Below, piece by piece: positions 13,042 through 27,190 of a stretch of 64,000 bases of DNA (positions are counted from its first letter, which is position 1; every line of letters starts with the position of its first letter). The notes below the pieces were generated by a model. The model saw nothing but the letters and a program-made list of their open reading frames with translations, was not told the DNA's origin and searched no databases. Origin of the DNA: Aquatica leii (taxonomy: Eukaryota; Arthropoda; Insecta; Coleoptera; Lampyridae); the NCBI GenBank assembly GCA_035610365.1, contig CM069432.1, forward strand, positions 108,891,529 to 108,955,528, in the 5' to 3' direction. A program made the position numbers and the translations under genes.

Positions 13042-14829
13042 CAGTGTTGTGCATAGATAATTAAATTTTTATCTAGATGAGATAATAGATAATTTCCAAT
13101 TTTTTTATCTAGATAACGATTTAGATAAAATTTGAAGAATTTATCTAGATAATAGATAAGATAATCTATAATTTACGTAGATAATACGATAGATGATTCT
13201 ATCAAATAGGTACAGACAGGTAATAATTAATTGTTACCATTTAATTATCATCATCATTAATACCAACTCATTGTTTATTAAATTAACTAATTAAAAAACT
13301 GAAAGACAGATTGAAAAAAAAATGAAAATCTAAAAAAAAACATGACAGAAATTTGATTGATTTAATGACCTACTATTGTAAAATATAAAACAAATTTCTT
13401 GATACAATATGGCCCTTTCAAAATTTTCATTGCTAAGCAAAACTTACACTATCAGGAATCAGGACTATAAAGACTTTCAATTAGCGCCGAAATTGATATG
13501 TTTAATCAATAATTTTTTTACAAATGGAGAAGTGTCTAGTAAACTTAATTAGTTTGCCTTTGTAACAGTTAGGAAAAATCTGGCTTTGATATCGACATCA
13601 GTTTCAACCTAAAAATTTATAAAAATTATCGCTCATAGCCGTTAATCACACTCCCTGAATTATTGCTTTTTCTTTTTAAATTTAAGTTATCATTTGTAGT
13701 TCGATATTTTAAGCAAATTTTTCGCAAAAAACCAACTAATCCTCAAAAATTTATTGTATTTTAAATTTTAAGCAGCTTACATCAGCGATCACTTAAAGAA
13801 TTAGCTTTTATGTCTTTTAAGAAAACGCAAGCAGTTTTGTTTCTTCTAAAAAAGTTGGGTTATTTTAAACAGTTTATGCTTATCTTTGGTTTATGCTCTG
13901 CTCGGTACTTTTTGTAATTGTAAGTGCAACAAATCCAAATGCAAAAAAAGCATTTTTGCTTTGCAGTTTTGTTAATTATATTTGACAGGTTGTCAGTAAT
14001 TGTACTCATATGATAATTTCCGTCATAGATTTATATAGGAGCGTCTACGTTAGGATCTTATTGCGACGTTAATTTAACGTTAATATTACTTACTCAACAA
14101 GTTGATTTAGAGAGTAAGCTAAAAGCTCCATGACTTAAATAGTCTTCTAAAAGAACTCTAAATCACGTGTATCGAGGTTTGTCACTTACAACTGCTCAAA
14201 AAGTCGTGAATTTTCTTTTTTTCAATCAAGAATTTTTTTTATTTGGGCATAGTTTTGCTGTGTAGGCACTTCAACTAATTAAAATTTCAAAACTACAGAA
14301 TTAGTAGCTGTTAATCTCAATGTTTGAATCGTGCAAGATAATGTATTGAATAAATGTACGTATATCAAAAAGCTTATTATTGTTTCTAAAGATGATAAGA
14401 TACTTATCGCAATTGGTTCAGTTTCAAAAAGTAATTTGTGTTGTGTTTTTGTTTATATCTCGTATTGCACCTATTTACGCTCAAGGTCATGTGAGTCTAG
14501 TTTTTGTCAGCAGAAGAGCTGCAAAAATGCGAAGCATCTACGGCGATTATTTATCAGGTTTTAGCGATCTGGACCGTATTACATTACCACAGACATTACA
14601 AACAATATTATGTTTGTAAATATAAAAATTACAAAACAACAAATCTAAACAAAAAATGTATGTTACTTTTAAAAAATCATCTAGATAATTTCATGATAGA
14701 TAACCGAAAGATCATCTAAGATAATCATCTAGATAATGTTCAATACTTTTATCTAGATAAGGAAAAAGATGATCAGAATAATCTAGATAAATTATCTATA
14801 TAATTTCATCTAGATAATGCACAACACTG
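13042..14829. mobile_element. hAT-like non-autonomous element, copy 2 of an abutting pair
   Basis: This 1788-bp element matches copy 1 along its whole length in the same direction, starting CAGTGTTGTGCATAGATAA and ending GATAATGCACAACACTG. A single T separates the two copies. They differ by many substitutions and small indels, by eye about one base in ten. A short frame around MRSIYGDYLSGFSDLDRITLP survives in both copies but is not a known protein. The arrangement could be an insertion next to an older copy or a tandem duplication. Confidence 0.75.
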
Positions 14830-14880
14830 CAGATTAGTGAGAAATGTCATATGTATTACCATTGTATTACTCAGCCTACT

Positions 14881-16233
14881 ACCTAGAATACTGCATTTTA
14901 ATTGAATTTTGTACTATTATCAAACAAATTAACGGATAAAGATGGGTATAAGAAACCATTATATCAATCAATGCAAAATTTTATTGTAGTTTTAACCATC
15001 CTAATATGTATAAGCCGTTCTATTTAAAAAAATTGAGTTTTACGCATGTAAAAGTTGTTAACTTTGGCATTATATTTTGAACACTCTGTAAGTGTGTTGG
15101 ACCTTTACAAAAAGTCGTTTATCCGGTATAACCGGAAGTGATAAGATCTTGAATATATTTTACAAAGTCAATAACGATTTACTTAATTTTAGAAAAAATC
15201 GAAATTAAATTTTGGTTTGAAGTATAAAAAGTTTTAACGAACGGGTTACATGAAAAACCCTGTATATTGTATATATAAGTGAAAGCACGCAAAAGTATAA
15301 TTTCAATTTCTAATAAAGTAAAAACGTTTTTTTATGTTACTAAAGAATGTTTAATATAGTTAAAGTAATCCATTTCTCTAAGTGTAGAAATTGTAATAAA
15401 ATATGATATTTTTTCTTAAAGTCAATCCACAGTTATATTTTAATTTTTGAATTAGAAAACTAGTTTCAACAATTTAAATTGTCATCATCAGTTATATTAA
15501 ATTATAAATTTTTTTAATTTAATATAATGTTATGACTGATGATGACAATTTAAATTGTTGAAACTAGTTTTATAATTAAAAAAATTAATATATAACTGTG
15601 GATTGACTTTAAGAAAAAATATCATATTTTCAAGAAGGTTTTAGAAAACATTTTTAAAATATTTCGGTATCAATGTTTAAATGAAATATTTTTATAACGC
15701 AACAAAAATATTCTTTCTCAAACATTTTTTATTTCAACTATTTTAAAATACTGTAACGTTTTTAAAACATGAAAAAAACGGTTCCTTGCTGATTGGGTAG
15801 GACTGTCGTAAAAAAACAATAATAATGTTTATATGTATATTGATTTCTTTAGTTACACGTTATTATGCTTTGCAAGACCCTGTTCAAATTATTTTTAGTT
15901 TTTTTATTTTTTGTCGGTACATTTATTGTAATATATGTTTATGACTTTTTAAATGTTTATTTTGTTTAATACTATTTAATGTCATTTTTGGTCAAGTGTC
16001 GAATTATAAATACAACGAATAAAAATGTTTCAATAAGACGTTACGTAAATTTAATAGTGTAACAATTTTCAATTTTCTACGATTTTTTGAGATTTTTTAT
16101 ATTGCAACAATTTTTTTGAAATATTTTAACGTTGAACTCGTGCCAAAAATTGACGTAATTGTCATTGCGCTGTGCATTGTGGGATCGTCCGTATTCCGCT
16201 CTCCATCTTTGATTTCTGCTGGGGAAAGTAAAA
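14881..16233. other. Spacer upstream of the ATP synthase alpha gene
   Basis: AT-rich sequence without a supported gene. It holds the foldback element at 15398-15630. The last part, about 16150-16233, is less AT-rich and should contain the promoter and 5' leader of the ATP synthase gene; no TATA box in a convincing position was seen. Confidence 0.5.
15398..15630. repeat. 233-bp foldback (MITE-like) palindrome
   Basis: The left arm starts AAAATATGATATTTTTTCTT and the right arm ends with its reverse complement. The match runs through ACTAGTTTCAACAATTTAAA and TGTCATCATCAGT almost to the centre, so each arm is about 110 bases. Only a few bases are unpaired. Such structures are usually MITEs made almost entirely of terminal inverted repeat. 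It lies about 600 bases upstream of the ATP synthase start codon. Confidence 0.9.
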
Positions 16234-18537
<2,304 letters not shown>

Positions 18538-18566
18538 TTTCAAGGTCATTAACTACATATACTTTT

Positions 18567-18572
18567 AATAAA
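18567..18572 (+). terminator. Polyadenylation signal of the ATP synthase alpha gene
   Basis: AATAAA lies 30 bases after the stop codon and is followed by a T/G-rich stretch (TTTGCTTATTTGTAG), as expected for a cleavage site shortly downstream. Confidence 0.7.
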
Positions 18573-19085
18573 CAAATTTGCTTATTTGTAGTCGAGTTAA
18601 ATTATTTTTAAAAAGCAATGTAATTTTATTTGTTGCAGTTTGTGGATTCGACTAAAAATAAGCCATAAAGAAATTAGGATAGGTCAGATTGTGGCAGTCC
18701 TTTATTATTGTAATTAGAAACCTCTTCATAAATAAAGGAAGTAATAAGTTTTTTTTATTACTGTTTTTATTACATCTGTAAAATGTCGGGAGTTTAATAA
18801 AGTTTCTGTATAATGTAGTTTGATATTTGAATATTGATCGTTTAGTCGACACCGCAGCATGTAGTTAGTTGTAGCAGTGTACTGCTTTAGCGTTACTAAA
18901 CGTAGGTACAGTACATGGCACTATGTCTGCAGGCAAGTTTACAAAGGCATATTTTTTAGTAGTATCAAAAAAAAAAGTAAATTTAAAAGTTTACTAGAAA
19001 TAACTTTAATGTTTGTAACTTCATTACAGTTGGCAAAATTTTTTGATGAAAACAAATTAACTTCTACTAAAGTGGATATAAGTAA

Positions 19086-19649
19086 AGTCCTAGCAATTTA
19101 ACTTTCAATGCACGTCATTAATGACGTAAAATTCATACCACCTTATTTATAGTAAAAATTAAATAAATACCAAATTGTCATGGAATTTTCTTTGTCAAGT
19201 TGTTGGTGTGCTTACTACAGTTGCAGCGTTGTTGGCATTGTCAAATTTAATTTGTTTTTACGTCAAAGTGCTCATTGTTTTTTATAATTATTTTTGATAC
19301 AAAACTGTACTATTTTAAGCTTGAACGAGATAATGGTGGTCCATTCATATCAGTAAATGCTGTGCGAGAGGTACCCTTTCACATAATATTTAAATTGTAA
19401 TACACACACATATTCTACAATTATTTCAGTATCTACAGCGGTTGCTAACAACGTGGTTCTTAGATCTCCTCAAAACGTAAGCGTAGTACACCTGTTACGA
19501 ATGTAGAAACTTTTAATGAAAACGTAATTCGCAATGTAATATTCAGAATGTACGAAAACAGTAAGTTTACATGATAATACCGACAACATGGTTGAATAAT
19601 TACGTCACTGACGTTAATGACGTGCATCGAAAGTTAAATTGCGAGGACT
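19086..19649. repeat. MITE-like element with about 45-bp inverted ends
   Basis: The left end AGTCCTAGCAATTTAACTTT is mirrored at the right end, which reads AGTCCTCGCAATTTAACTTT on the minus strand. The match continues through ATGCACGTCATTAA and ACGTAA. The element is 564 bp. I could not settle the target duplication, so its superfamily is open. The inverted ends hold CRE-like words (TGACGTAA). Confidence 0.8.
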
Positions 19650-19787
19650 ATAGTTAATACTAATCTTGGTTAACTAAACAATATTCTGTAGATAATTTTT
19701 ATACATACAGCTTCCATTTGATAGTTTTATTATAATTAGGAAAAATTAAATGATATAATATAAAATGCTAATTAATTTGAAATCGGG

Positions 19788-19910
19788 GATTTATGAATTG
19801 ACCATATTCAAGCGTTTTTTTGGACTTCAGGTTTAACATTTTTGGGTTGGTAAAACTGGTGAATTTTAAATCGCCCTCAAAAAATAAAAACTTTTATTGG
19901 TTGTCAACAA
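19788..19910 (+). repeat. Dispersed repeat, inverted relative of 63121-63240
   Basis: The words TATGAATTGACCATATTCA, TTTGGACTTCA, TTTAACATTTTTGGGTTGG and ATTGGTTGTC follow in the same order on the minus strand near 63240-63121. About 120 bases match with moderate divergence. It is one of the moderately old repeat families of this genome; its class is not clear. Confidence 0.8.
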
Positions 19911-20800
19911 CGACCTCTCTGATTGATGGGTCATAATGAATTCCAGTGATTTGTCAAATCGGGTTGGTAGCAACAATAACCTCATGATAACAACCAAATC
20001 TTTTTGTCCATATTTGCTATCAACCTACGTAACGTCACCTCATTCAGAGAGAAGATATACTTAGAGAGGAATCTCCTGTATATAAACTTGGAACACAGTT
20101 TATGGCGCCCTACAACGGTTGTGGGGAAAACAAATAGCGCGAATTTTAAACTTAATGTGTGGGTGTGGATAGCACCCATTGTTATTAAAATTATTTATTT
20201 TGAATGTTTTCTTGTTTTTGAAAGAATAGTTATGAAAATTGTCACTTTTTTATAATTATGCATTAAAAAACGCGACTTATTTTATATAACATTTTTTATT
20301 TGCACAAATACAATATAAATAACTTCCAGTTTCATTCGAATCAACACCGTGTGAATATTGTAACAACTTTTCTTTAAAACGAATATGAAAACCTTCAGTT
20401 TTTAAATAGTAATAAACGTTACAATGAAACACGTGTAAAAATAACTTGCATTATTTAGTCGATTTTATTCGAGAAATGCAATTCAGCGTTTTTAGCCTTC
20501 AAGGTCCGAAAAAGAGGGAAATAAAATTTGCTGTGTTTGTATTTTTTACCGATAATTATTACATAGTGGCCTCTAACGGTTGTGGGAAAAAGTTAAAACG
20601 TTATTCCTTTTCTCTCAATTGAAGTTACTCGTCTACAAATACTTTGTTTATGACCTCATTTAAGAATCTACGTTATGTTCTAGTTGTTTATATCATTAAA
20701 ATACTAACAAAAATAGTGTTTGTAGACGTTTACGGTTTTAAATATTTTGGATCTAATTGTTACGTTATCGCAGTACAATTTTTTTTATATTGTTCACAAA

Positions 20801-20962
20801 ATGTGTAGCTACATACAACGTGGAGTTCGATTTTTTTAAATATTTATCTTAGTTGTTTTGCACTGGTTGATAAAAGTTAAACATTGTTTTGTGTGTTCTT
20901 CAACAGCTTCAAAAAAAAAAATCAAAAATCAAAAAAAAATAAGCTCCACGTTCTAGCCACAT
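20801..20962. repeat. Small foldback, about 30-bp arms
   Basis: ATGTGTAGCTACATACAACG then TGGAGTTCGATTTTTTT on the left is mirrored by AAAAAAATAAGCTCCACG then TTCTAGCCACAT on the right. The arms are imperfect. It is probably a small MITE. Confidence 0.55.
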
Positions 20963-22149
20963 GCTTTCTGCATGTCTGGAAAAAAATTCAACTCAAAATG
21001 TTTTAAAATAACTTTAAAAAATGTAAAACGGTAAAGGTCTAAAATGCTACATTTTTAGATAGGTAAATGCCCGCCTTAATTTAAAAGTGTACATATTTCT
21101 AGAATAAGTAAACGTATTTTTAGTCGTTTAAATAAATTAGTAGTTTTTAATCATAAAAACGCAACATTATATTATATTATTTTTTGCTTGTATTGATGCT
21201 ATAATTTCACCTTTTAAATTAATCAGATACACGCTGTATGTATTCATGTATGTATTTAATATAGTTTAATTCCTTTATTTGTCTGTTTAATTTCTTTCAA
21301 TATATCTGCTATATAGGTTTTTATTTTAATCAAATATTTTTTATATGTATACGTTGCCTACATCACAGCTTAATTATCAGTCAAAGAATGAATAAAATAT
21401 ATAAATTATTAAGTCATTGTATTTTTTCGTAAACTTTACATTTTTTATATTTGATTAGTAGTAGAGTAAGCAAAATTTAACAGTTTCAAATTTCTGTTGT
21501 TCTGAGCGACGATTCAGCTGATATGTAACCGACATTAAAGTTACCGTACATGAACATTATTATTATATTAGTCACAAGTCCGTAAAAGTATCAAGATAAT
21601 TTCGTCGAATTTTATTACGTCACTACTACAAGTACATCATCTGTCAAAGAAAAGATAATTTATTTCAAAGTTGTGATGATTATTTTATCTGCTACTCAAA
21701 AAAATTTTCTTACTTTGCCATCTGTTGTTAATTTTTAGTACGTTACAAATATTATAGTTAACTAACATTTTTATATCTGTACTAACTGCCAAAACCCTTG
21801 GCCAAAGCCTTCATATACGCTGGCTATCTGTATACCTTATTTATCTGTGGTATTAGGGTATTACCATTGTATTAATATCATTCGAAAAATAATGTCCGCG
21901 GACTTTTGTTTATCTAAACTGGTATTTGTTTATATTAAAAGCACGAACACCCCGTTATATATTCAACTTAGTACAAGCGTTAAACTTAATTTATTTAATT
22001 ATTTCAGTCTTCTTGCGATTCAATTCGAAAAAATGACCTCAGCTTCCTTTGAATAGTTTTTATATACTTCTGTTATCTGTGTCTAGAATCTTCCTTCGGT
22101 CACTCTCTCGAAGTTGACAATAACCCACTAAACAAATCCTTTACCTTGA

Positions 22150-22395
22150 TATCATATTTATATAAATACGACAACCTTATATTTACATAAATTGTTTTAT
22201 GTAACATTAATGTAACATTTATATCAGAAAATGTAAAATTTATTAAGTCATTTTTAGAATATAATATTTATATAAATTTAGTAACCTTATATTAACATAA
22301 ACTGTTTTATGTAATATTAATGTAACATTTATATCAAAAAATGTTGGTTTATTAAGTCTTGTTTGGAATATAACATTTATATAAGTTTAGTGACG
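22150..22395 (+). repeat. Two tandem units of about 110 bp
   Basis: Each unit runs TATATAAAT...GTTTTATGTAA, TATTAATGTAACATTTATATCA and TTTATTAAGTC. The second copy follows about 110 bases after the first with moderate divergence. Similar AT-rich words recur near 42500-42730, which suggests one repeat family. Confidence 0.7.
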
Positions 22396-22609
22396 ATTAT
22401 TTTATTTATATGTCACACAGATATAATAATATGATGTAAAAAGTTTTCTGTAGCTGCGACATAAACAATTTCTTTATTATTGACGATTTTGAATGTAGCG
22501 CCATAATGTTAATGTTTCCAATTCGGCAATTCACGTTACTCGTTACTAGATTTAGCCGCCATTTCGCCTTTGTTTACTTAACCGTAAAATCCGATATTTT
22601 GAAAAAATT

Positions 22610-22760
22610 TCGCAATGCCACTGAAGAAACTTCGGTAGGCTTTGGACTCCTGGGTCACGGAAGATTTGTACGATTTGAACTACTACAGCGTACTTTAACT
22701 ACCAACTAGAAGGTTATTGTAAATGTAGTGCTGTTATTTGGGTTGCCTATGTATACAAGA
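22610..22760 (+). repeat. Dispersed repeat, inverted relative of 39680-39806
   Basis: AACTTCGGTAGGCTTTGG, GATTTGAACTAC, GTACTTTAACTAC and GGTTGCCTAT occur here in this order and again, in the same order, on the minus strand of 39806-39680. It is a diverged repeat of unknown class, at least 130 bp long. Confidence 0.75.
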
Positions 22761-23383
22761 TAGACCAATGTTAATTTATATTGCTATTTTAAGTTTAATT
22801 AAGTTTATGCCTTTCCCATATGTTTTATTTATTTGCGTGCTTAAATAAAGTCGTTAATTTTGATAATCATGGTCTTTTTTACCATTATATTCATAAGTGC
22901 TCATTATTTGATTTCACACTTCGTGAGTATCTTAATAGTGAATATTCACAAATTACGCTATGCAATAGCGTTGATTGAAAAAGCTACAATAGTTTTAGCA
23001 TAACTAGCTTTGGGTACTTAAATAAAAATCGAAACATAGTATCATGTTTTTTATTAAGTTCACTACGTTCACAATGCCTATGTGTACAGAGAAAGAACGT
23101 AAAAGAAAACTCTTAGGCTGCAGCAAACAAAAATTATTAACAACTACGGTATAACAGTGAGTATACAACAAAAAAATAAATTAAATGTGATTAACATACA
23201 TTAAAAACTATTATAATTCTGAGAAAAAAAGGAAAGTATCTTCTTTTTCTTTGCACTGCACATTTAATATTCTTGAGAGGTAGAAGTGGCCATTCCGGTA
23301 GACGTTGTTGGTTTTCAATTTGTTTTGTTTTGTCTCATTCTTCTTACGCGATTGCGCCAGTATCTTCCCCTTTGTACAATCTG

Positions 23384-24776
23384 GAAAAAAAAGAAAATTC
23401 ATTAAAACATTTAAATGTAACAAACAAAAAACTATGAAAAAAAAAGAAAAATGATTAAAAGCTGAATAAAACAGAAAATTCACTAAAACATTTAAACTTA
23501 ATAAACAAAAAGCTATGAAAAAAAAAGAAAAATGATTAAAACATCTAAATTTATTAAACTAAAACCTAAGAAAAAAAAAAGAAAAATGATTAAAAAGCTG
23601 AAAAAAACAGAAAATTCATTAAAACATTTAAATTTAATAAACAAAAAGGTATGAAAAAAAAACAAAAATGATTAAAAAGCTTAAAAAAAAGAAAAACGAA
23701 TAAAATATCAAAATTTACTAAACCAAAATCTAAGAAAAAAAAGAAAAATGATTAAAAGCTGAAAAAACAGAAAATTCATTAAAACCATTAAAATTAATAA
23801 ACAAAAAGCTATGAAAAAAGAAAAATGATTAAAAAGCTGAAAAAAGAAAAATGATTAAAAAGCTGCAAAAACAGAAAATTTATTAAAACACTTAAATTTA
23901 ATAAACAAAAAGCTATGAAAAAAGAAAAATGATTAAAAAGCTGAAAAAAGAAAAATGATTAAAAAGCTGAAAAACAGAAAATTTATTAAAACACATAAAT
24001 TTAATAAACAAAAGCTATGAAAAAAGAAAAATGATTAAAAAGCTGAAAAAAACAGAAAATTTATTAAAACATTTAAATTTAATAAACAAAAAGCTATGAA
24101 AAAAGAAAAATGATTAACAAGCTGAAAAAGAAAAATGATTAAAAAGCTGAAAAAAAAAGAAAAATGATTAAAATATCAAAATTTATTAAACTAAAACCTA
24201 AGAAAAAAAAAAGAAAAATGATTAAAAAGCTGAAAAAAACAGAAAATTCATTAAAACCATTAAAATTAATAAACAAAAAGCTATGAAAAAAGAAAAATGA
24301 TTAAAAAGCTGAAAAAAAGAAAAATGATTAAAAAGCTGCAAAAACAGAAAATTTATTAAAACACTTAAATTTAATAAACAAAAAGCTATGAAAAAAAGAA
24401 AATGATTAAAAAGCTGAAAAAAAAAGAAAAATGATTAAAAAGCTGAAAAAAACAGAAAATTTATTAAAACACATAAATTTAATAAACAAAAAGCTATGAA
24501 AAAAAAAAGAAAAATGATTAAAAAGCTGAAAAAAACAGAAAATTTATTAAAACATTTAAATTTAATAAACAAAAAGCTATGAAAAAAAAGAAAAATGATT
24601 AACAAGCTGAAAAAAAAAGAAAAATGATTAAAAAGCTGAAAAAAACAGAAAATTTATTAAAACACTTAAATTTAATAAACAAAAAGCTATAAAAAAAAAG
24701 AAAAATGATTAAAAAGCTGAAAAAAAAAGAAAAATGATTAAAAAGCTGAAAAAAACTGAAAATTCATTAAAACATT
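23384..24776 (+). repeat. A-rich minisatellite array (about 1.4 kb)
   Basis: Roughly a dozen long units, mixed with shorter partial ones, repeat the words GAAAAATGATTAAAAAGCTG, ACAGAAAATTTATTAAAACA and AATAAACAAAAAGCTATGA. Unit length varies between about 75 and 110 bases because the short block GAAAAATGATTAAAAAGCTG is itself doubled in many units. Nearly all the sequence is purine on this strand. The array begins just after a T-rich acceptor-like site and ends directly at the 3' end of the Merlin coding region. Confidence 0.95.
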
Positions 24777-25235
24777 TTATGAACCTAATCTACACATATA
24801 TGGCAATTGCAATTTGCCAAATCTGCCATCATAGGATTTCTTCCAATTCCAGGATACGCTCTTCGGACGTCTTCCATAAATCTTAAAAATTTTGCGGTTC
24901 TTCCTTGGATGTTGTCCAAAATGTTTTTTCTATACATCCATTCTCCGATATAGTTTTCTGCGAGATCCACTGAGTTGCAGGACTGCAGAGTCTTTTTCAG
25001 CTCCCGCCAAGACCTCTCGCAAGTGTTGGTGTGAATACGGAATGGTACAACACCTGCCTGTGGCGGTGGGCCAATCCATGTCTTGTCCACACATTCTTCG
25101 GAAAGTCTTCCAATAGGAATCCATATGGGGTCTTCATCCTGCGGAGGGTTTACAAAATGCTGCGAGTGATTTACAGTTAAGTGTGCTGCAAAAACTTCTC
25201 CTAGCTGATTATAAGCTCGCCACTCGTCCGAGCAT

Positions 25236-27190
25236 TGTTACAATTTAAATCCTTGTATGTGTTGTTTGTGGCCTATTATTAGGAAAAGCTTGTGACCTTG
25301 TTTGTTTTCTATTTTTCAAATCGTATTTTCCCATTTGTTATCTACTATCATTCCTAGTTTTTTTACTTCCTGTTATTAGCCATTTTGTAATTCACATATA
25401 AAGAGTGTTACTAAGCGCATGGTCGTGCCGATTCACAACCTCGATATTATATCGCTTTAAATTTAAAGGATCTTTGCGAATTGGTGCCTTACTAATTAAA
25501 AATCGGTCATTATTTTGTGTGATGTGGGTGTATGAGTGACGATTTTCTCGCTTCTGCGGATTTGAGGGCCTGCGTCTTAGAACCTCATGCTAGCTCGCAC
25601 ACCACCGAAGAGGTTTGTAGTCCTTTTATCCATATAAAGTCGCTAAGACTTGTTATTATTTCAGCTTGCTCCGTACCATTAGCCTACAATTATTATTATT
25701 AAATTACAAATATTACCCCTATCTTATCAGTGTACGTTTTGGGAATCTCGTCAAGAGAAGACCTGTGTTTTTCCGTTGTCCGAAGAAATAGTGGCCAATG
25801 CATGTGACTGTGGCCCCATTCGTATATGGGTGTAGGTGTTAGTCGTGGGATCATCAATTGTCCACGTCACTTATAACGTTAGACCAATCATCATTATTGT
25901 CTACTGTTGCGGAAGCCTCCAATTACCACCACGAGAATCGATAGCTGTTATCGGAGAGGTATCATCATTGATCAGGTCAGACGTGATTGTTGTGTTGTCC
26001 AGTGCCCGTTTGTATGATAAACATTATATTTTGCATCTTGTAAATGCAGTCTTCTGTTGTAAAGGTCTGAATTAGTTAGGTAGAAAAAGTGAAGGTTACC
26101 GTTGTTAAATATTACCTGTACATATTTAAATATTAGCCCTTCAGGTTTTCAACTGTTTGTTTGCACATTAATTTAATTAGATCAATTCATTTACGTCAAT
26201 AAAATTTACCATTTAGCATAGAATATTATCACCATTAATAATAACATGTAAGTTTTGTAAATTCATAAAGTTATTCACTTAAAGAAGGGTTATGCTGCCT
26301 TGTACGCTTGAACTACTGTTGCAAACTAGACCTACTGTGTAAGGTGAAAACAAGAACTACCCCAAAAATTTACTAGATATATCAGGTACTATACCGAGTA
26401 CCACACTGGGTAGATCTAAAGGAAGCGCTTCATTTAGTCCCTTGCCCTTGCAGTCAGAAAACTTACTTTTGGCCAATTTTATTACTGTTTTTTTCGTATA
26501 GCAGATCATAATTGAAGGTAATCTTGTTAAACCAAATTCAATAATTATTCATACAGTTTGTGTAATTACCGTCATCATCGACTTTATCGTTATCATCCTC
26601 CTTATCACCCTCATCTATAGTTACTTATTGATACATACGCCAAATTATTTATGTAGTTATATGCACGTTAGTCGTATTGAAGGCAATCTTGTAAAATCAA
26701 ATTCAATCATTCCTATAGTTTGTGTAATTATCGTCATCACCAACATCATCGTTATCATCTTCCTTATCACCCTCATCTATATTTGCTTATTGATAGATAC
26801 GTCAAGTTATTTATGTAGTTATTATATGCACGTTTGTTATTACTATATTTCGAGGTTAACAATATACAATTTATCTATAATCTTATTTTGTTGGGTTTGT
26901 TTTGGGTATCCAACTGGGTCTTGGTTGCCGTTAGGGTTAGTGTACCGAGTCTCAATCTTGCTGTTGTTTCTAGAGCGAGAGCAACCATAACTCCTGAAAA
27001 TTGGCTACTATTTAAAAAAAAATTAATTATCGTTCTTGGCGCCCTTATAGTCACCTTTTGTTTTGGCATTGATGGTTGATGGTTTTCTTGACCCACGACC
27101 ACGAACTAGTCCGGGAGTAGCACAATTGATCGTTAAGAAATATTGAGAACTTACGGTAGAGCATTTGAGTTTTATTACCGAAACGTAATA
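25236..27190. mobile_element. LTR-like insertion in the Merlin transposase gene
   Basis: The 1955-bp insert begins TGTTAC and ends GTAATA. It is flanked by the 4-bp repeat GCAT (25232-25235 and 27191-27194), and it interrupts the Merlin frame exactly between VIC and SDEWRAY. Such ends and a 4-bp duplication fit a solo LTR of a Gypsy-like family, but the body does not match the solo LTRs at 8963 and 44007. No protein is recognisable inside. A tandem duplication lies within it. Confidence 0.55.
26511..26836 (+). repeat. Tandem duplication, two units of 165 bp
   Basis: Both units run ATTGAAGG.AATCTTGT, GTTTGTGTAATTA.CGTCAT, ATCGTTATCATC.TCCTTATC, ACCCTCATCTATA and TTATTTATGTAGTTA...TGCACGTT. 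They start at 26511 and 26676 and differ at roughly one base in twelve. Confidence 0.85.

Larger units (their letters stand above)
18590..23383. other. Long AT-rich spacer with several inverted-repeat elements
   Basis: No gene is supported over nearly 5 kb. The stretch holds the MITE at 19086-19649, a dispersed repeat at 19788-19910, a smaller foldback at 20801-20962, a two-unit repeat near 22150-22395 and another dispersed repeat at 22610-22760. A minus-strand frame at 23211-23395 after a TTTTTTCCAG acceptor is possible as an exon but has no recognisable match. Confidence 0.5.

Noticed and set aside
10975-14841. AGTGAG on both sides of the hAT-like pair as a target duplication
   Set aside because: The repeat is short, does not touch the element ends and differs in its surroundings, so it may be chance.
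23384-24776. Possible CRISPR array
   Set aside because: Units are variable A-rich minisatellite units without fixed repeats and unique spacers, in a eukaryotic genome.
26628-26990. 120-residue plus-strand frame with hydrophobic runs
   Set aside because: It runs through a 165-bp tandem duplication in an insertion; the hydrophobic look comes from ATC/ATT repeats, and no start context or homology is seen.
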